A stretch of 64,000 nt of DNA from Elephas maximus indicus (GCF_024166365.1 NC_064826.1:20856001-20920000); one strand, 5' to 3'; counted from the stretch's first letter, positions 49,800-61,623 are shown. Notes: a model not told the origin generated them from the sequence alone. Numbers and translations: made by a program.

Positions 49800-50200
49800 C
49801 AGAATTTTCGTTTCTCTTGTATTTTTTTATTGTGGTAAATACAGATAAAACAAAACATTGGCCATTTCAACAATCTCCGCAGGTATGGTTCAGTGATACT
49901 AACTTTGTTCATCATGCTATTCAGCCATCGCCCTTGTCAGTTCCCAGATTCTTCCATCACCTTAACGGAGGCTCACTGTCCCCTAAGCACTGACTCCTCC
50001 TTTCCTCCTCCATCCCTCCCCACCCCCTTAAACCAGTCATAAACTCTGGTCTCTATACACTTGCCAATTTTAGATATTTCACATACGTGGGATCATACGA
50101 TATTTGTCCTTCTGTGCCGGACTTATTTCACTCAGCATAAAGTTTTCAAGGTTCATCCATGTTGTAGCATGTCGTTCCTCTTATATTTTATACTAGGTGT
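49800..50200 (-). mobile_element. Old L1 fragment (minus)
   Basis: ttgtggtaaatacagataaa, tctatacacttgccaatttt, acgtgggatcatacgatatt and ttcatccatgttgtagcatg are antisense L1 text. Confidence 0.75.
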
Positions 50201-50230
50201 ATATACTACCTATTTATAAAAACTAATTAA

Positions 50231-50232
<2 letters not shown>

Positions 50233-50263
<31 letters not shown>
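50233..50263. repeat. (AT)n microsatellite
   Basis: About fifteen uninterrupted AT units. Confidence 0.95.
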
Positions 50264-50266
<3 letters not shown>

Positions 50267-51606
50267 GCAACTTACTAGGACAGGGAGCGTTCCCTAGAGG
50301 AGGAGAAAAGGGAGTGAAACTGCAAAGGCAAAGACAGGGTCATCAACTTTATCGGCATTATTTTATTTATTTTAATAGGATACGAAGTAAAAAGAAAACA
50401 TAGGTACACAGATGTAATAGCATTAGTCTGCATTTTTTACAGTCACAGACTTTTAAAATAACATTTGCCACAATTTGATCTAGACCTTTAAAAAGATTTT
50501 TTGCTTGTGTGATTTGGATTACCAGTCAAGTTTGAGAACCATTATTCTAAGATTGGTTTAACATTAGCAAATTCAGTCAATGCAATCTGCCATGTTAATA
50601 TGTTAAAGGAGAAAAAGCGTATGATTATCTTAGTAGCTGCAGGAAAAGGACTTGATAAAATTCACCACTCGTACAGAATAAAAAGAAGAATTGGCAGATT
50701 AGGAATAGATGAAAACATCTTTATTTGGAGAAGGAGAACTACAGGAAACCTATAGCAAATGTATTTAATGGTGAAGGGTGGAAAAGCTTCCCTTTTGAAA
50801 TCCAGAAAGAGCCAAGGGCATTGCTGTTATCACCACTTCTATGGAACACTGTACTGAAGGTCTTAGCTAGGGCAGTAAGGCAATAAAAATAAGTAAAAGA
50901 TAAAAAAAGGCTTGAAAAGATAGATACAAAACTGTCATTATTCATAAATAATAAGACTATAAGTGTAGAACAAATTTAGCAAGTTTACCGGATTCCACAT
51001 CAATTGTATTTCTACCCACTAGTAACAAACAGAAAGTGAAATAAGTATTAAACATACCATTTCAATAGGATAAAAAAATAACAAGTTTCTACAAGTAAAT
51101 CTAGCAAATGATATGTAAGGATTCTGTGCAGAAAACTGTAAAAAGTATTGAGAAAATGAAAGAAGATCTAAATGTACAGAAATATATAAATGTTCGGTGA
51201 TTAGAAGACTCGATATTGCAAAGACGCCAAATTTTAAAAATGAATCTATGTATTCCATGTAGTCCTCATCAATATCGTCAAAGAGTATTTTTATATTAAA
51301 ATACAAAGGCTCAAAAAATAGTGCAGACTCTCTACAAGATACCGATTTACTATAAAACAGATTTCAAGAGGTTGATGGAGTAATTTCAGGGGTCCATATT
51401 TTTTTTATGAACCTAGATGGGAAAAAACTACACCTAACTTAATTCTAGCATTTCTTTCAACCATATATGTAAGCAACATACAACAGGAATGTTAGCAGTA
51501 TCCGTGACTCTGTCACATATGGATACTGCAGGTATTTTGGTTGCAGATACCTTCATATATTGTTAGTGTTCATCAACACTTCAAAGTTACAGCGGTCATG
51601 AGTCCC

Positions 51607-52430
51607 TAGGTGGGGCAATGTTAATGCGCTCAGCTGCTAACCAAAAGGTTGGAGATTTGAGTCCATCCTGAGGTGCCTGACGACCTACTTCGAAAAAATA
51701 AGTCACTGATGAGTAGCATCTGGGGTCTTAAAAGCTTGTAAGTGGCCATCTTAGATACTCCACTGGTCTCACCCTGTCTGGAGCATGGGAGAATGAAGAA
51801 AACCAAAGACACAAGGCAAAAATTAAGCCAAAGGACTAATGAACCACAACTGCCACAGCCTCTACCAGACTGAGTCCAGCACAACTAGACAGTGCTCGGC
51901 TACCACCACCAACTGTTTTGACAGGGATCATAATAGAGAGTTCTGGACAGAGCTGAAGAAAAATGTAGAACAAAATTCTAACACGCACACACAAAAAAAG
52001 ACCAGACTTACTGGTCTGACAGAGATTGGAGAAACCCCAAGAGTATGGTCCCCGGACACGCTTACAACTCAGTAATGAAGTCACTCCTGAGGTTCACCCT
52101 AGACAGGCCCATAAAACAAAACAAGATTAAATGGGCACACCAGCCCAGGAGCTAGCACCAGAAGGAAGGAGGTGACAGGAAAGCTGGTATGGGGAACCCA
52201 AGGTCTAGAAGGGGAGAGTGTTGACACGTCGTGGGGTTGGCAACCAGTGTCACAAAACAATACGTGTATTGTTTAATGAGAAACTAGTTTGCTCTGTAAA
52301 CCTTCATGTAAAGTAAAATTAAAAAAAAAAAAAAAAAAGTCAGCCATTGAAAACCCTATGGAGCAGAGTTCTACTCTAAACACACATGGATGGGGTCTCC
52401 ATGAGTTGAAGCCAACTCAGTGGCAATTGG
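51607..52430 (+). repeat. SINE ('gagtccctaggtggggcaa' subfamily) split by an L1 3' end
   Basis: The head is 51609-51702 and the body resumes at about 52341 (gtcagccattgaaaacccta) through 52430. Confidence 0.87.
51703..52340 (+). mobile_element. L1 3' UTR inside a SINE
   Basis: ctgatgagtagcatctgggg to aaccttcatgtaaagtaaaa with an A18 tail. The SINE word aagtca occurs at both borders. Confidence 0.87.
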
Positions 52431-53490
52431 TCCTGGTAGACCTGCACTAAAAAAATGTATTAATAAAGAAGCACATATATTATTGTGTCACAAATTTTTT
52501 TGCATATTTTGATAACTGCATTTCAATATAATTCATTTCCTTTGTTAATCCTATGAGCTTAAAAAAAAAAAACTTATGTGTTTTACTTTATGCATTTAAA
52601 AATAGTATACTGAGAAGAGGTCCATAGGTGTTACCAGACTGCCAAAAGGGCCCATGGCTCAAAGAAGGTTAAGAACCGTGCTACAAAGATACGGTAATTA
52701 AAATTGTGTGATATTGGCAAGGAGTAGACGAATAGACCTATGGAACAGAATAAAGATCCCAGAAAAAAGTAAACATACATACACTTGATTTATGACAGAC
52801 TGGTGGAGAAAAGATGTCCTTTTTAACAAATGATGCTGGGTCAATATATGTGAAACTGGATTTGTACAAAAATCAACTGACAGGAAAATCTATAAAGATA
52901 ACACAAAATTAACTTCATGACTTCGAGGTAGGAAATTTTTTTTTTTTTAAGCAAGACACAAAAAAACATTAGCCATAAAAGAAAAGTTAAATGACTGCCT
53001 TAAAGTTCAGAATCACTGTTCAACAGAAGATACATAAAAAGAATGAAAGGCAAGCTATAGAATAGAATATATTTTCAATACATATAATCAATAAAGGATT
53101 TGTATCCAGAATATATAAATAACTTCTACAAATCTTATGAAAATGACAGATGGATCTATAAAAAATGAGCCAATAGTTTGAACAGACAATTCACAAAAGA
53201 AACCCAAATGGCTAGTAAACATTTGAAAAGGTGTTAAACCTCAGTAGTAATCAGGGAAATGCAAATTAAAACCGCAAATACATACCACAACATAGCCCCT
53301 ACACTGGCAAAACTTTTAAGGGCTGACAGTACCACGAGGGGAATCATATAGAGCGATGGTGACTCTTCTATGAGACAGTTAATGGGAGTGTAAGCTGGTA
53401 CAACCACTTTGCAAAACAGTCTGACATTATCTAGTAAAGCAGAAGGTGCATACACCCTACTAGCAATTCCACTCCTCTAAGTATGTACCT

Positions 53491-54071
53491 TGGATGCACA
53501 ATCAACACTCATGGAAGCAGCAGTCAAGAAAACAAGAGACGCATTGCGTTGGGCAAATCTGCTGCGAAAGACCACTTTAAAGTGTTGAAAAGCAAAGATG
53601 TCATCCTGAAGCCTAAGGTGCGCCTGACCCAAGCCATGGTATCTTCAATCGCATCTTACCCATGCGAAAGCTAGGCAATGAATAAAAAAGACCGAAGAAG
53701 AATTGACGCCTTTGAATTGTGGTGTTGGCGAAGAATATTGAACATACCATGGACTGCCAAAAGAATTAACAAATCTGTCTTGGAAGAAGTACAACCACAA
53801 TGCTCCTTAGAACCAAGGGTGGATAGACTGCATCTTACGTACTGTGGACATGTTATTAGGGGGGATCAGTCCCTGGATAAGGACATCATGCTTGGTAGAG
53901 TACAGGGTCAGCAAAAAAGAGAAAGACCCTCAACGAGATGGACTGACACAGTGGCTACAACAATGGGCTTAAGTATAAAAAGTGTGGGCATGGCGAAGGA
54001 CCGGGCAGTGTTTCGTTCTGTAGTACGTGGGGTCGCTATGACTTAGAACCAACTCGATGGCTCCTAACAAC
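53491..54071 (+). mobile_element. RTE/BovB LINE 3' fragment with perfect target duplication
   Basis: Frames encode INTHGSSSQENKRRIALGKS and FELWCWRRILNIPWTAKRIN, ending ctcctaacaac. Perfect 12-bp duplication aagtatgtacct at 53479-53490 and 54072-54083, inside old L1. Confidence 0.95.
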
Positions 54072-54083
54072 AAGTATGTACCT

Positions 54084-54240
54084 CAGGGTATTGGTGGTTC
54101 AGTGGCAGAATTCTCCCCTTCCACACAGGAGGTCTAGATTCAATTCCCAGCCAACGTACCTCAACTGCAGCCGCTACCCAATTGTCAGTGAAGGACTGCA
54201 TGTTGCTGTGATGCTAAACAGGTTTCCATCGTCTATCTAT
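54084..54240 (+). repeat. tRNA-Gly-derived SINE, second SINE family
   Basis: The head attggtggttcagtggcaga / attctccccttccacacagg / attcaattcccagcc resembles tRNA-Gly(GCC) with A and B boxes. The body (tgcatgttgctgtgatgcta) differs from the main SINE. It is cut by the next SINE and possibly resumes at 54409-54475. Confidence 0.75.
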
Positions 54241-54408
54241 GACCCTGGCGGTGTAGTGGTTAAGAGCTATGGCTGCTAACCAAAAGGTCGGCAGTTCAAA
54301 TCTACCAGGCGCTCCTTGGAAACCCTATGGGGCAGTTCTACTCTGTCCTATAGGGTCGCTATGAGTCGGAATAGGCTCAACAGCGGTGGGTTCGGTGTTT
54401 TGGTTTTA
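54241..54408 (+). repeat. AfroSINE-type SINE, low divergence
   Basis: gaccctggcggtgtagtggt to ggtgggttcggtgttttggt. atctat / atctac lies on the two flanks. Confidence 0.93.
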
Positions 54409-54602
54409 TCTACAACCCATCACGGGCATGGCGCAGGACTCAGCAGTGTTTTGTTCCATTGTGCACGGGAAACTTAATGCCACGTGCACCAGAATACACA
54501 TAAAAGAATGCTTACAGTAATGTTCTTCGGGGTAGAGAAAAACTGAGACAACCTAAACGTTTAACAACAGCAAAATGGATAAATAAATTTTGGTATCTTC
54601 AT

Positions 54603-54795
54603 TATGAAGCCCTAGTGGTTAAAGGGCTCAGCTGATAACCGGAAGGCCAGAGGTTCGAACCCACCAGCCGCTCCGTGGGAGAAAGGTGAGGTCTGCTTCT
54701 TTAAAGATTTACAGGCTTGGTAACCCTATGGGGCAGTTCTACCCTGTCCTATAGGATCACTATGAGTCGGAATCAACTTGACAGCAGTGGGTTAC
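54603..54795 (+). repeat. AfroSINE-type SINE in old L1
   Basis: tgaagccctagtggttaaag to gacagcagtgggtt. The head has a short deletion in the A-box region. Confidence 0.9.
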
Positions 54796-55143
54796 ATTCA
54801 TCATATTCATACAATGAATTATTCGGCAATGAAAATGATCAGCTACAATAAGATGGATGAATCTTACAAAATAATGTAGAGTAAAATAAGCAAGACAAAA
54901 AAATACACATAGCATGATTCCATTTGTATAAAGTTTGAAAACATGCAAAACTGAAATACACTGTTCAGGGATTCCACACCTAGGTGGTAAAACTATACAG
55001 AAAAACAAGGAAATGGTTGTCAAAAAATGCCAAGATGATGGGTACTTTTGCGGGGGGGGGGGCCTGATAGGGAAAGACCAAAGAGGGAGGGTCCTGGGGC
55101 GGGTGGCAGTGTTGGGTTTCTAGATTCAGTATATCCGTGTTTG

Positions 55144-55345
55144 GAGTCCCTGGGTGGTACAAATGGTTAAAGCACCCCTCCTGTTAACTGAAAGGTTGGA
55201 GGTTTGAGTCCACCTAGAGGATCCTCGAAAGAAAGGCCTGGTGATCTGCTTTTGAAAATCAGCCATTGGAAACCCTATGGAGCGGTTCTAATCTGACACA
55301 CTCGGAGTCACCTTGAGTCAGGATTGACTTGATGGCAACTGATGA
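55144..55345 (+). repeat. AfroSINE-type SINE, 'gagtccctgggtggtacaa' subfamily
   Basis: The flanks ccgtgttt and cctgtgttt are consistent with a short target duplication. Confidence 0.9.
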
Positions 55346-55399
55346 ACACCTGTGTTTTATACATTTTTCTGTATATGTGTTTTATTTCACAACTAAGAA

Positions 55400-56144
55400 A
55401 GTTAAAAATCTGTAGCAGAAATGAGAGCTCACATCCCTGAGTGTTTTTCTGTACATCTCTACTCTCAAAAAAAAATTTGTTTCAACTGATTCTAGTTATC
55501 AGTCAGGTTTCAGAAACCTATAAGGAAATTTTTCCTGAACAGTCTCCGCAGATAATCCACCATTACCAAAACAACAGTCCTCCTCTCAGCTCTCAACTCC
55601 ATGTCTGGGACGCCAACGAGAAATTCCTTCCCAGCTTCTCTGTCTCCTTCTACTGGCTGCACCAGGTGGGCGACAGGGTCCATATGCCCAGGTGCACCCG
55701 CTGAGCACAGCAGTGGTCGGTGAGGAAGGGCTACGTGCTGGCTCTCAGGGATGTGTTGCCCTCGCCAGCTGCAGGCCTCTCTCCTTTTTTTTCCCCATCT
55801 ACCAAATCCGAGTTGGCCTAAGCTGGACCATGGCCTGGACTTTATGTCTGTCTGGTCAGCTTGGAATGCCTGGGAGGGGAAATAGTAAGCTGTAATGCAG
55901 AGGGATGCTGACTGGCAGAAGAAGCCCAAGTGGACAGAGTTTAAAGATATAGGAGAGGCCTAAGTTCTATATAGACCTAGAAATTGGCCCAGCCTGATCT
56001 AGAAACTTCTACACCCAATAGCATCCTCCTAAAGCCTCAGTTCTTGGGCCAATGAAGCACCTAGTGGCCATCTTTCTTCGCTCCCTCATATTTCCAGACC
56101 TGCTAAGCACCTGTGCTTAAATGTCTTATTAAAAAAAAAAAAAA
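55400..56144. other. Unique sequence in SMO intron 1
   Basis: No repeat or exon recognised. An open frame on the minus strand (55510-55929) has no family resemblance and no splice support. Confidence 0.5.
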
Positions 56145-56297
56145 CAACGAACCCGTTGTCATCGAGTCGATTCTGACTCATAGCGACCCTACAGGACAGA
56201 GCAGAACCGCGCCACAGGGTTTCCAAGGAGCAGCTGATGGATTCAAAGTGCTGACCTTTTGGTTAGCAGCTGTAGCTCTTAACCACTGTGCCACAAG
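56145..56297 (-). repeat. AfroSINE-type SINE
   Basis: aacgaacccgttgtcatcga to accactgtgccacaagcac. Confidence 0.92.
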
Positions 56298-56802
56298 CAC
56301 TTCAAATTCACAGGGCCACACACCCACTAGGAAGGCTAACAGGAGAAAAATGGAAAATAAACGTTGGTGAGGAGGTGGAGAAATTGAAACCCTCATCCAC
56401 TGCTGGTGGGATTGCAAAGTGGTGCAGCCACCGTGGAAAACAATTTGGCAGTTCCTCAAAAAGCTACACACTGAATTACCGTATGACCCAGCAATTCCAC
56501 TCCTAGGTATACACTCAAAAGACTTCAAAGCAGAGACATAAACAGATCCTGTACGCCAAGGTTCACAGGAGCATCATTCACAACAGCCAAAAGGTGGAAA
56601 CAACCCGAGCGTCCATCAACAGGTGAATGGTTAGACAAAATGTGGTACATACACACAGTGGAATATGATTTAGCCATAAAGAGAAATGCAGTTTTGATAC
56701 AGGATGACACAAAGGGACAAATACTGTATGACCCCACTTATATGAAATACTTAAAACAGGCAAATGCAGAGACAAAAGTTTATTAGAGGTCACCAGCAGC
56801 TG

Positions 56803-56952
56803 AAGGAAACCTGGATGCACAGTGGTTAAAAACTCAGCTGCTAACCAAAAGGTCCAGCTGCTCCTTGGAAACCCTATGGGGCAGTTCTACTCTGTCCTAC
56901 AGGGTCACTATGAATCGCAATCGGCTCGATGGCAGTGGGTTTGGTTTGGTTT
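56803..56952 (+). repeat. AfroSINE-type SINE in L1
   Basis: Perfect 11-bp duplication accagcagctg at 56792-56802 and 56953-56963. The linker between head and tail is shortened. Confidence 0.94.
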
Positions 56953-57019
56953 ACCAGCAGCTGGGAGGAAGGGGAAATGAGGAGTTACTACTTAAGGAAT
57001 ACAGAGTTTCTGTATAAAG

Positions 57020-57215
57020 CAGTTGCCATCGAGCTGACCCCAGCTCATGGCAACCCAATGTATGTCAGAGTAGAAACGTGCTACATAGGGTTTTCAAAGG
57101 CTGATCGTTCAGAAGTAGATCACCAGGCCTTCCTTCCGGTGCCTTCGCGTGAACTCAAACCTCCAACCTCTCGGTGAGTAACACAGTGTGTTAACTGTTT
57201 GCACCACCCGGGTGT
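57020..57215 (-). repeat. AfroSINE-type SINE, variant subfamily, in L1
   Basis: gcagttgccatcgagctgac to ttgcaccacccgggtg, opposite in orientation to the SINE 70 bp to its left. Confidence 0.9.
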
Positions 57216-57494
57216 GGTGGGATAAAACGCATTTGCAAATGGGTAGTGCTGATGGTTGCACATGATGAATGTAATGAATGTCACTGAATCGTACACTTAA
57301 AAATGGTTAAAATGATCAATGTTTTGTTATGTGTATTGCACCACAATAAAAAAACTCACATGGCAAAAACAGCCCCTGCTCTGTTCCCACCGGCTCCTCC
57401 TCTAGCAGTCTCTCTTAGTGAAAGGAAATGTCACCTTTCATCCAAGCCGGAAACCTGGATCCTCCTGCTCGCTCTTGCCCCACGTTCAACTCAT

Positions 57495-57665
57495 TAGCAA
57501 CCTGGTGGTGTAGTGGTTAAGTGCTACAGCTGCTAACCAAGAGGTCAGCAGTTCAAATCTGCCAGGAGCTCCTTGGAAACTCTATGAGGCAGTTCTACTC
57601 TGTCCTATAGGGTCGTTATGAGTCAGCATTGACGGCACTGGGTTCGGTTTTCTTTTGGTTTATTG
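57495..57665 (+). repeat. AfroSINE-type SINE
   Basis: acctggtggtgtagtggtta to tgggttcggttttcttttgg. Confidence 0.92.
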
Positions 57666-57674
57666 GTTCTCCCT

Positions 57675-58310
57675 CTTAAACTCTCCGGGATCTTTCCCCT
57701 TCCTCTTTTCTGCTGCCCAAGTCCTGACCGCCATCATCTCTCAGTTGGGCTACTTCAACCATCCCCTGAGCAGGATCTTAGGTTCCAGGCTTTCCCTCCT
57801 CCCACAGCTCCCTCACACAACACCAAAGACAACATTCTAAAATGCAAATATTATTACTCTTCTCCCTTGCTTAAAGGCTTTTGATGGCTCCCCATTATCT
57901 TCTGGATAAAATCCAAACTTCTCAATACAGGGTATGGATCCCTTCACTGTCTAACTCTCTAGGCCTTACTCTTACAGCTCTACCCCTCACACACTTTGGT
58001 CCAGGTCTCCTGAAATTCTTATACTTCTTTACAAGTACCAAGCTCTCTCTCCTCTCACGTCTATACCTTTGCATATCCTGTCTCCTCTTCCTAGCCCTTC
58101 TGTCCCAACCCTCCCTTGGCCCAGGGAATTCCTACTTGTTTTTCTAGTCATGGGTTAAATGTCAGTTCCTATGGGGAATCTTCCCTTGCTCCCCAAAGTC
58201 CTTTGTGTTCCTTCAGCACCCTACTCTGTCACAGGTATTGCTACAGTCTGTTTAACTGTCTGTCTTCCCCTTGATGGCGGGATCGTGTCTGACTTCATCT
58301 TTATATCCTC
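57675..58310 (+). mobile_element. LINE-2 (L2) 3' region
   Basis: cttaaaggcttttgatggct, ccccattatcttctggataa, aatccaaacttctcaataca and cctttgcatatcctgtctcc match L2. Long for a copy of this age. Confidence 0.85.
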
Positions 58311-58315
58311 TAGAA

Positions 58316-58577
58316 CCTGACCAGTTGCTGCTGAGTTCACTCCAACTCACGGCGACTCCATGTGTGTCAGAGTAGACCTGTGCTCCATATGGTTTCAAAA
58401 ACAAACAAACAAACAACCCACTGCTGTCCAGTCAATTCTGACTCATAGAGAACCTATAGGGTTTCCAATGGCTGGTTTTTTCTAAAGTAATTGCCTGGTC
58501 TTTCTTCTGAGGTGCCTCTGGGTGGACTACATCCTCCTTTCAATCAATACCATTTGTACCACCAGAGGACTCCCAAT
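58316..58577 (-). repeat. AfroSINE-type SINE, variant subfamily, with a second SINE tail inside
   Basis: Outer tail gttgctgctgagttcactcc and head accaccagaggactccc. At about 58397-58460 an A-rich (aaac)n tract and a second tail (gctgtccagtcaattctgac) are inserted. Confidence 0.83.
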
Positions 58578-58599
58578 ATGTAATATATATTGCTAGATA

Positions 58600-58765
58600 T
58601 AGGTGCTCCTGTAGCTCAGTGGTTAAGAGATCCACTACTAACCAAGAGGTCGGTAGTTCAAATCCACCCGCCACTCCTTGGAAACCCTATGGGGCAGTTC
58701 TACTCTGTCCTATAGAGCCACTATGAGTCAGAATCAACTCTACGGCAACAGGTTTGGTTTTTGGA
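58600..58765 (+). repeat. AfroSINE-type SINE with preserved tRNA-like A box
   Basis: gctcctgtagctcagtggtt retains the tRNA-style gtagctcagtgg word better than other copies; the tail ends ggtttggtttttgg. Confidence 0.92.
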
Positions 58766-59559
58766 TAAATACTGCATAGCAAGCATTCAATATGTAATTG
58801 AGTGAATGAGGGGAGGCATGTACTCAGCACTCCAAGGCTTCGAAAAAAGCGAAGACCAGGTCTCCACCTTCAAAAGTTTACAGATGAGAAAGACAATCTA
58901 GATCATCCTCATCTTTCACCCACAAAACCACCTCCAAGAGCCAGGTGATACTAACCATGTCTGACACCAAATCAAGCTGACTACATCAGGACAGGACAGA
59001 CGACCAGCCTAGGGCTCCCAGCTGAAGGCCTGGCTGTGAGAAGTGGCTCGGGTTCACTCTACCCATTCACTGACTCAGTGCCACACCAACCCCTGCTTCT
59101 GGTCCTACTTCACAGACCACCACACAAAAGTCCAACCACGTGAGAATAGGACTGAGCTGAGGGATGAGGGGGCAAGGCAGAAAAGGGCTCAGATGAATGA
59201 ATGAACGAACCTGAGCTCAGTGCTCAGAAGCAGAGCGAAACAAAAATTACGTGGTTTTAACTCATGTACTTTCCTGCTCGGCAGCAGCTCCCAAGAGTGT
59301 GGGCTGGAAGAGGTTCATACCCTTCCTCCCTGATGTAATGGCAGCTAGAGGGGCAGTATCACATACACATTTCACTTAGGAGAATTCAACCGTGGACCCT
59401 TGAAAAATAAGTAAACTGATAGATATCCTCTCATAGTGTGGACAACTCAGAACTCATTGAGATTCTAGTGCTGAAAGATTTAGGGTTTTCATACAGCTGG
59501 TTCCGGAACTCAAGGCTTATGTCACATGGTGTTCAAAGGAACCTTGTTTATCTTTTCTT
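58766..59559. other. Unassigned SMO intron 1 sequence
   Basis: No gene, exon or clear repeat seen. Confidence 0.5.
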
Positions 59560-59672
59560 TTATAGGGCAGAGTAGAACTGTCCCATAGGATTTCCAAGGA
59601 GCAGCTGGTGGATTCAAACTGCCAACCTTTTGGTTAACTGCCGAGCTCTTAACCACTGCGCTATTTAAGTCT
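59560..59672 (-). repeat. AfroSINE-type SINE, truncated
   Basis: ggcagagtagaactgtccca to taaccactgcgc; the end of the tail is missing. Confidence 0.88.
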
Positions 59673-59736
59673 TCCGCTCTTTTGCACTGATGTAACTTTA
59701 AAGGCTAAAATTATATTTTGTATGTATAGCCACACC

Positions 59737-59942
59737 AAGCCAGTTGCCACTGAGTCGATTCCAACTCATGGCTGTCCCAGCGTTTCAGAGTAGAGCTGCT
59801 CTCCATAAGGCTCTCAGTGGCTATGGTCCTTCAGAAGCACATCACTGGGACTTTCTTCCCAGGTGCCTCTGGGCGGATATGAACCACCAATCTTTTGGTT
59901 AGCTGCTGAGCGCTTAACCATTTGCACCACCCAGGGACTCCT
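59737..59942 (-). repeat. AfroSINE-type SINE, variant subfamily
   Basis: agccagttgccactgagtcg to gcaccacccagggactcc. Confidence 0.9.
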
Positions 59943-61250
59943 GTCTTCTATGCATTACTATACGTTACATATTTATACAAACATGTTATCATAAAGGAGT
60001 GTATAGGCAAAATCACATATACCATACATTAGGGTAATTCATGGATTTTTGAAGATACTGTGGATTACACAGGACTTCTGCCTTATGTGCTGATTTTTGA
60101 ATCTGATCCCTACTGGAGACTATAGGAGACTGCAGCTCCACCACAAGGATACCATCCTCCACATGCCTTCTCTGGCATCACACTAATGATAACGATGCTG
60201 CCTCGTTCAACATCCCGGCAAAGGACCTGAGAAGTCTAATGGCCTATGCCAACAACGACTGGTCACCTACGTACACCCTCCCTCCTCAGGAGCAGAGCTG
60301 CGAAATGAGGCACCCTAGGGCCGTCAAAAGAAGGAGGCTGCCAGGTCTGCTCCTGGCTTTTGATTTCTTTTCCAAAGATAGTTTTGGAATCACACTGGCC
60401 AGAAGCGGAAACAACAGGGCCACTTCCCTTCCCCAACACCTCCAGGTCCCCAGCCCAGCAGAGGGCAGGTGGGGACGACCCATTCCATACTGCTGAAAAA
60501 GGACCTGTTTGGGTTCAGGCTGCAGTTTTTCAGGCCCTGCCATAAACCCACCCTGAGGAGAGGGCTCTAGAAGTATCCACAGGCCCTCTGCATCCCACAG
60601 TTAAGGGTCCTTCAGCAGTCTTGACCAGGCCAAGGATCCCAACTTCCGAAGAACACACAAAATAATTGGTGCAATAATTTCATCCTTTCACAAACTCAGG
60701 CAAGGATCAGAATGCCCATTTTTCAGATGACGAAACTGAAATCTTGTGTGAAAGCAAGACAAGATCTGGACTTCCTGTCTCCCAAGGCAAGAGTTTTCCA
60801 ACTTTTTGGTTACCTTTTAATTTTCATCACAGATTCCACTCAATTCTTTCCCCCCACCTTCTTCTCCCTCCAAATGCCTAAACCTCCTCCACCCCTATCC
60901 TTTCCTTTTGCCCCTCCAACTCGATTTCCCTGTCTCTCCCCCCGGGTCTAAACACCTCCTTGAATCCCTGAGACCCTCGAGCTCAAGGTGGCACTTAGTG
61001 AAGCATCTTCTCTTTAAAATGCTTTCCTGTAGCTTGGCGCCCCTCCTCCGGGTCCCTCATTCCCCTGCTTCCTCTGCTCGCCTACCCTGCTCAGGCCTTT
61101 TGTGACTGGCTCCTCCACTCTCTCCTCCTCCGCCCCCATCACCGAGGGTCCCCTCCTGCACGTAACCCGCTCCAAAGCTTTAGCCTGTGTCCCTCTCACT
61201 CTCTCGGAGTCCTCTCCAAAGCTCAGGCCTGAGCCTGCTCTTTGCACCAG
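59943..61250. other. SMO intron 1 next to exon 1
   Basis: Mostly unique sequence; short MIR-like text at 60715-60745 (ttttcagatgacgaaactga). Pyrimidine-rich near 60850-61130. No exon signal. Confidence 0.5.
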
Positions 61251-61295
61251 TCTCCACCCCACCTCCGCAGCCCCTGGGCCCGCTCCGGCACTTAC

Positions 61296-61623
61296 CCGAC
61301 CAGAGCAGGAGTTTGCCGTGCGCTTCCTCCTGGGAGTCCGAGTCCCCGGCCAGCAGCGTGGAGGTTGCCCCGTAGGGCAGCGCCGAGCCCAGACACACGT
61401 TGTAGCGCAGCGGCTCGCAGGGGGCCGCCCGGCCGCAGTGGCTCAGCAGCCGCGGAGGGCCAGTGGCGGCTGCGCTCCTCCTCGCGCTCCCGCCAGCGCC
61501 CCGCGGCCCAGACCCGGTCGCATTCCCGCTCCCGGCCGCCCCCCGGCCCCGGCCCCCCAGCAGCAGCAGCAGCAGCCCCAGGAGCGGGAGCGCTGGCCCC
61601 CGCGCGGGCCGGGTAGCGGCCAT
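61296..61623 (-). CDS. SMO: SMO coding exon 1 (signal peptide and start of cysteine-rich domain)
   Basis: The exon starts at ATG 61623-61621 with G at -3 and +4, beginning MAATRPARG, and runs to WSG split before the donor gtaagt at 61295. It encodes the hydrophobic signal peptide with a run of six leucines (CTG repeat, plus-strand CAG at 61558-61575), a glycine/alanine-rich linker, and the first part of the cysteine-rich domain ([19 protein letters not shown]). The aspartate that contacts cholesterol (human D95) is here residue 94. The exon is 328 nt, one codon shorter than the human exon, and ends one base into a codon. An upstream in-frame methionine (position 61794) lies in GC-rich leader sequence and does not match the family N-terminus, so this start was preferred. 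Confidence 0.96.

Larger units (their letters stand above)
50550..55140 (+). mobile_element. Ancient L1 ORF2 and 3' region, fragmented by younger insertions
   Basis: Old L1 text runs discontinuously: 50550-51600 (caatctgccatgttaatatg, ggaaaaggacttgataaaat), 52690-53478 (cgaatagacctatggaacag, acaaatgatgctgggtcaat), 54475-54600 and 54796-55140. Two SINEs, one L1-carrying SINE, a BovB and a tRNA-Gly SINE sit inside. No reading frame survives. Confidence 0.75.
56298..57356 (+). mobile_element. L1MA-like 3' end carrying two SINEs
   Basis: ORF2-tail text (ccactgctggtgggattgca, tgacccagcaattccactcc, cgagcgtccatcaacaggtg) leads to a 3' UTR ending cgtacacttaaaaatggtta and caccacaataaaaaa. Confidence 0.88.

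Noticed and set aside
55510..55929. 139-codon minus-strand open frame in SMO intron 1
   Set aside because: No recognisable protein similarity, no supporting splice sites, and SMO has no exon there.
58600..58680. tRNA gene-like sequence (gtagctcagtgg with a B box)
   Set aside because: It is the head of a SINE with the usual tail; the cloverleaf is not maintained.
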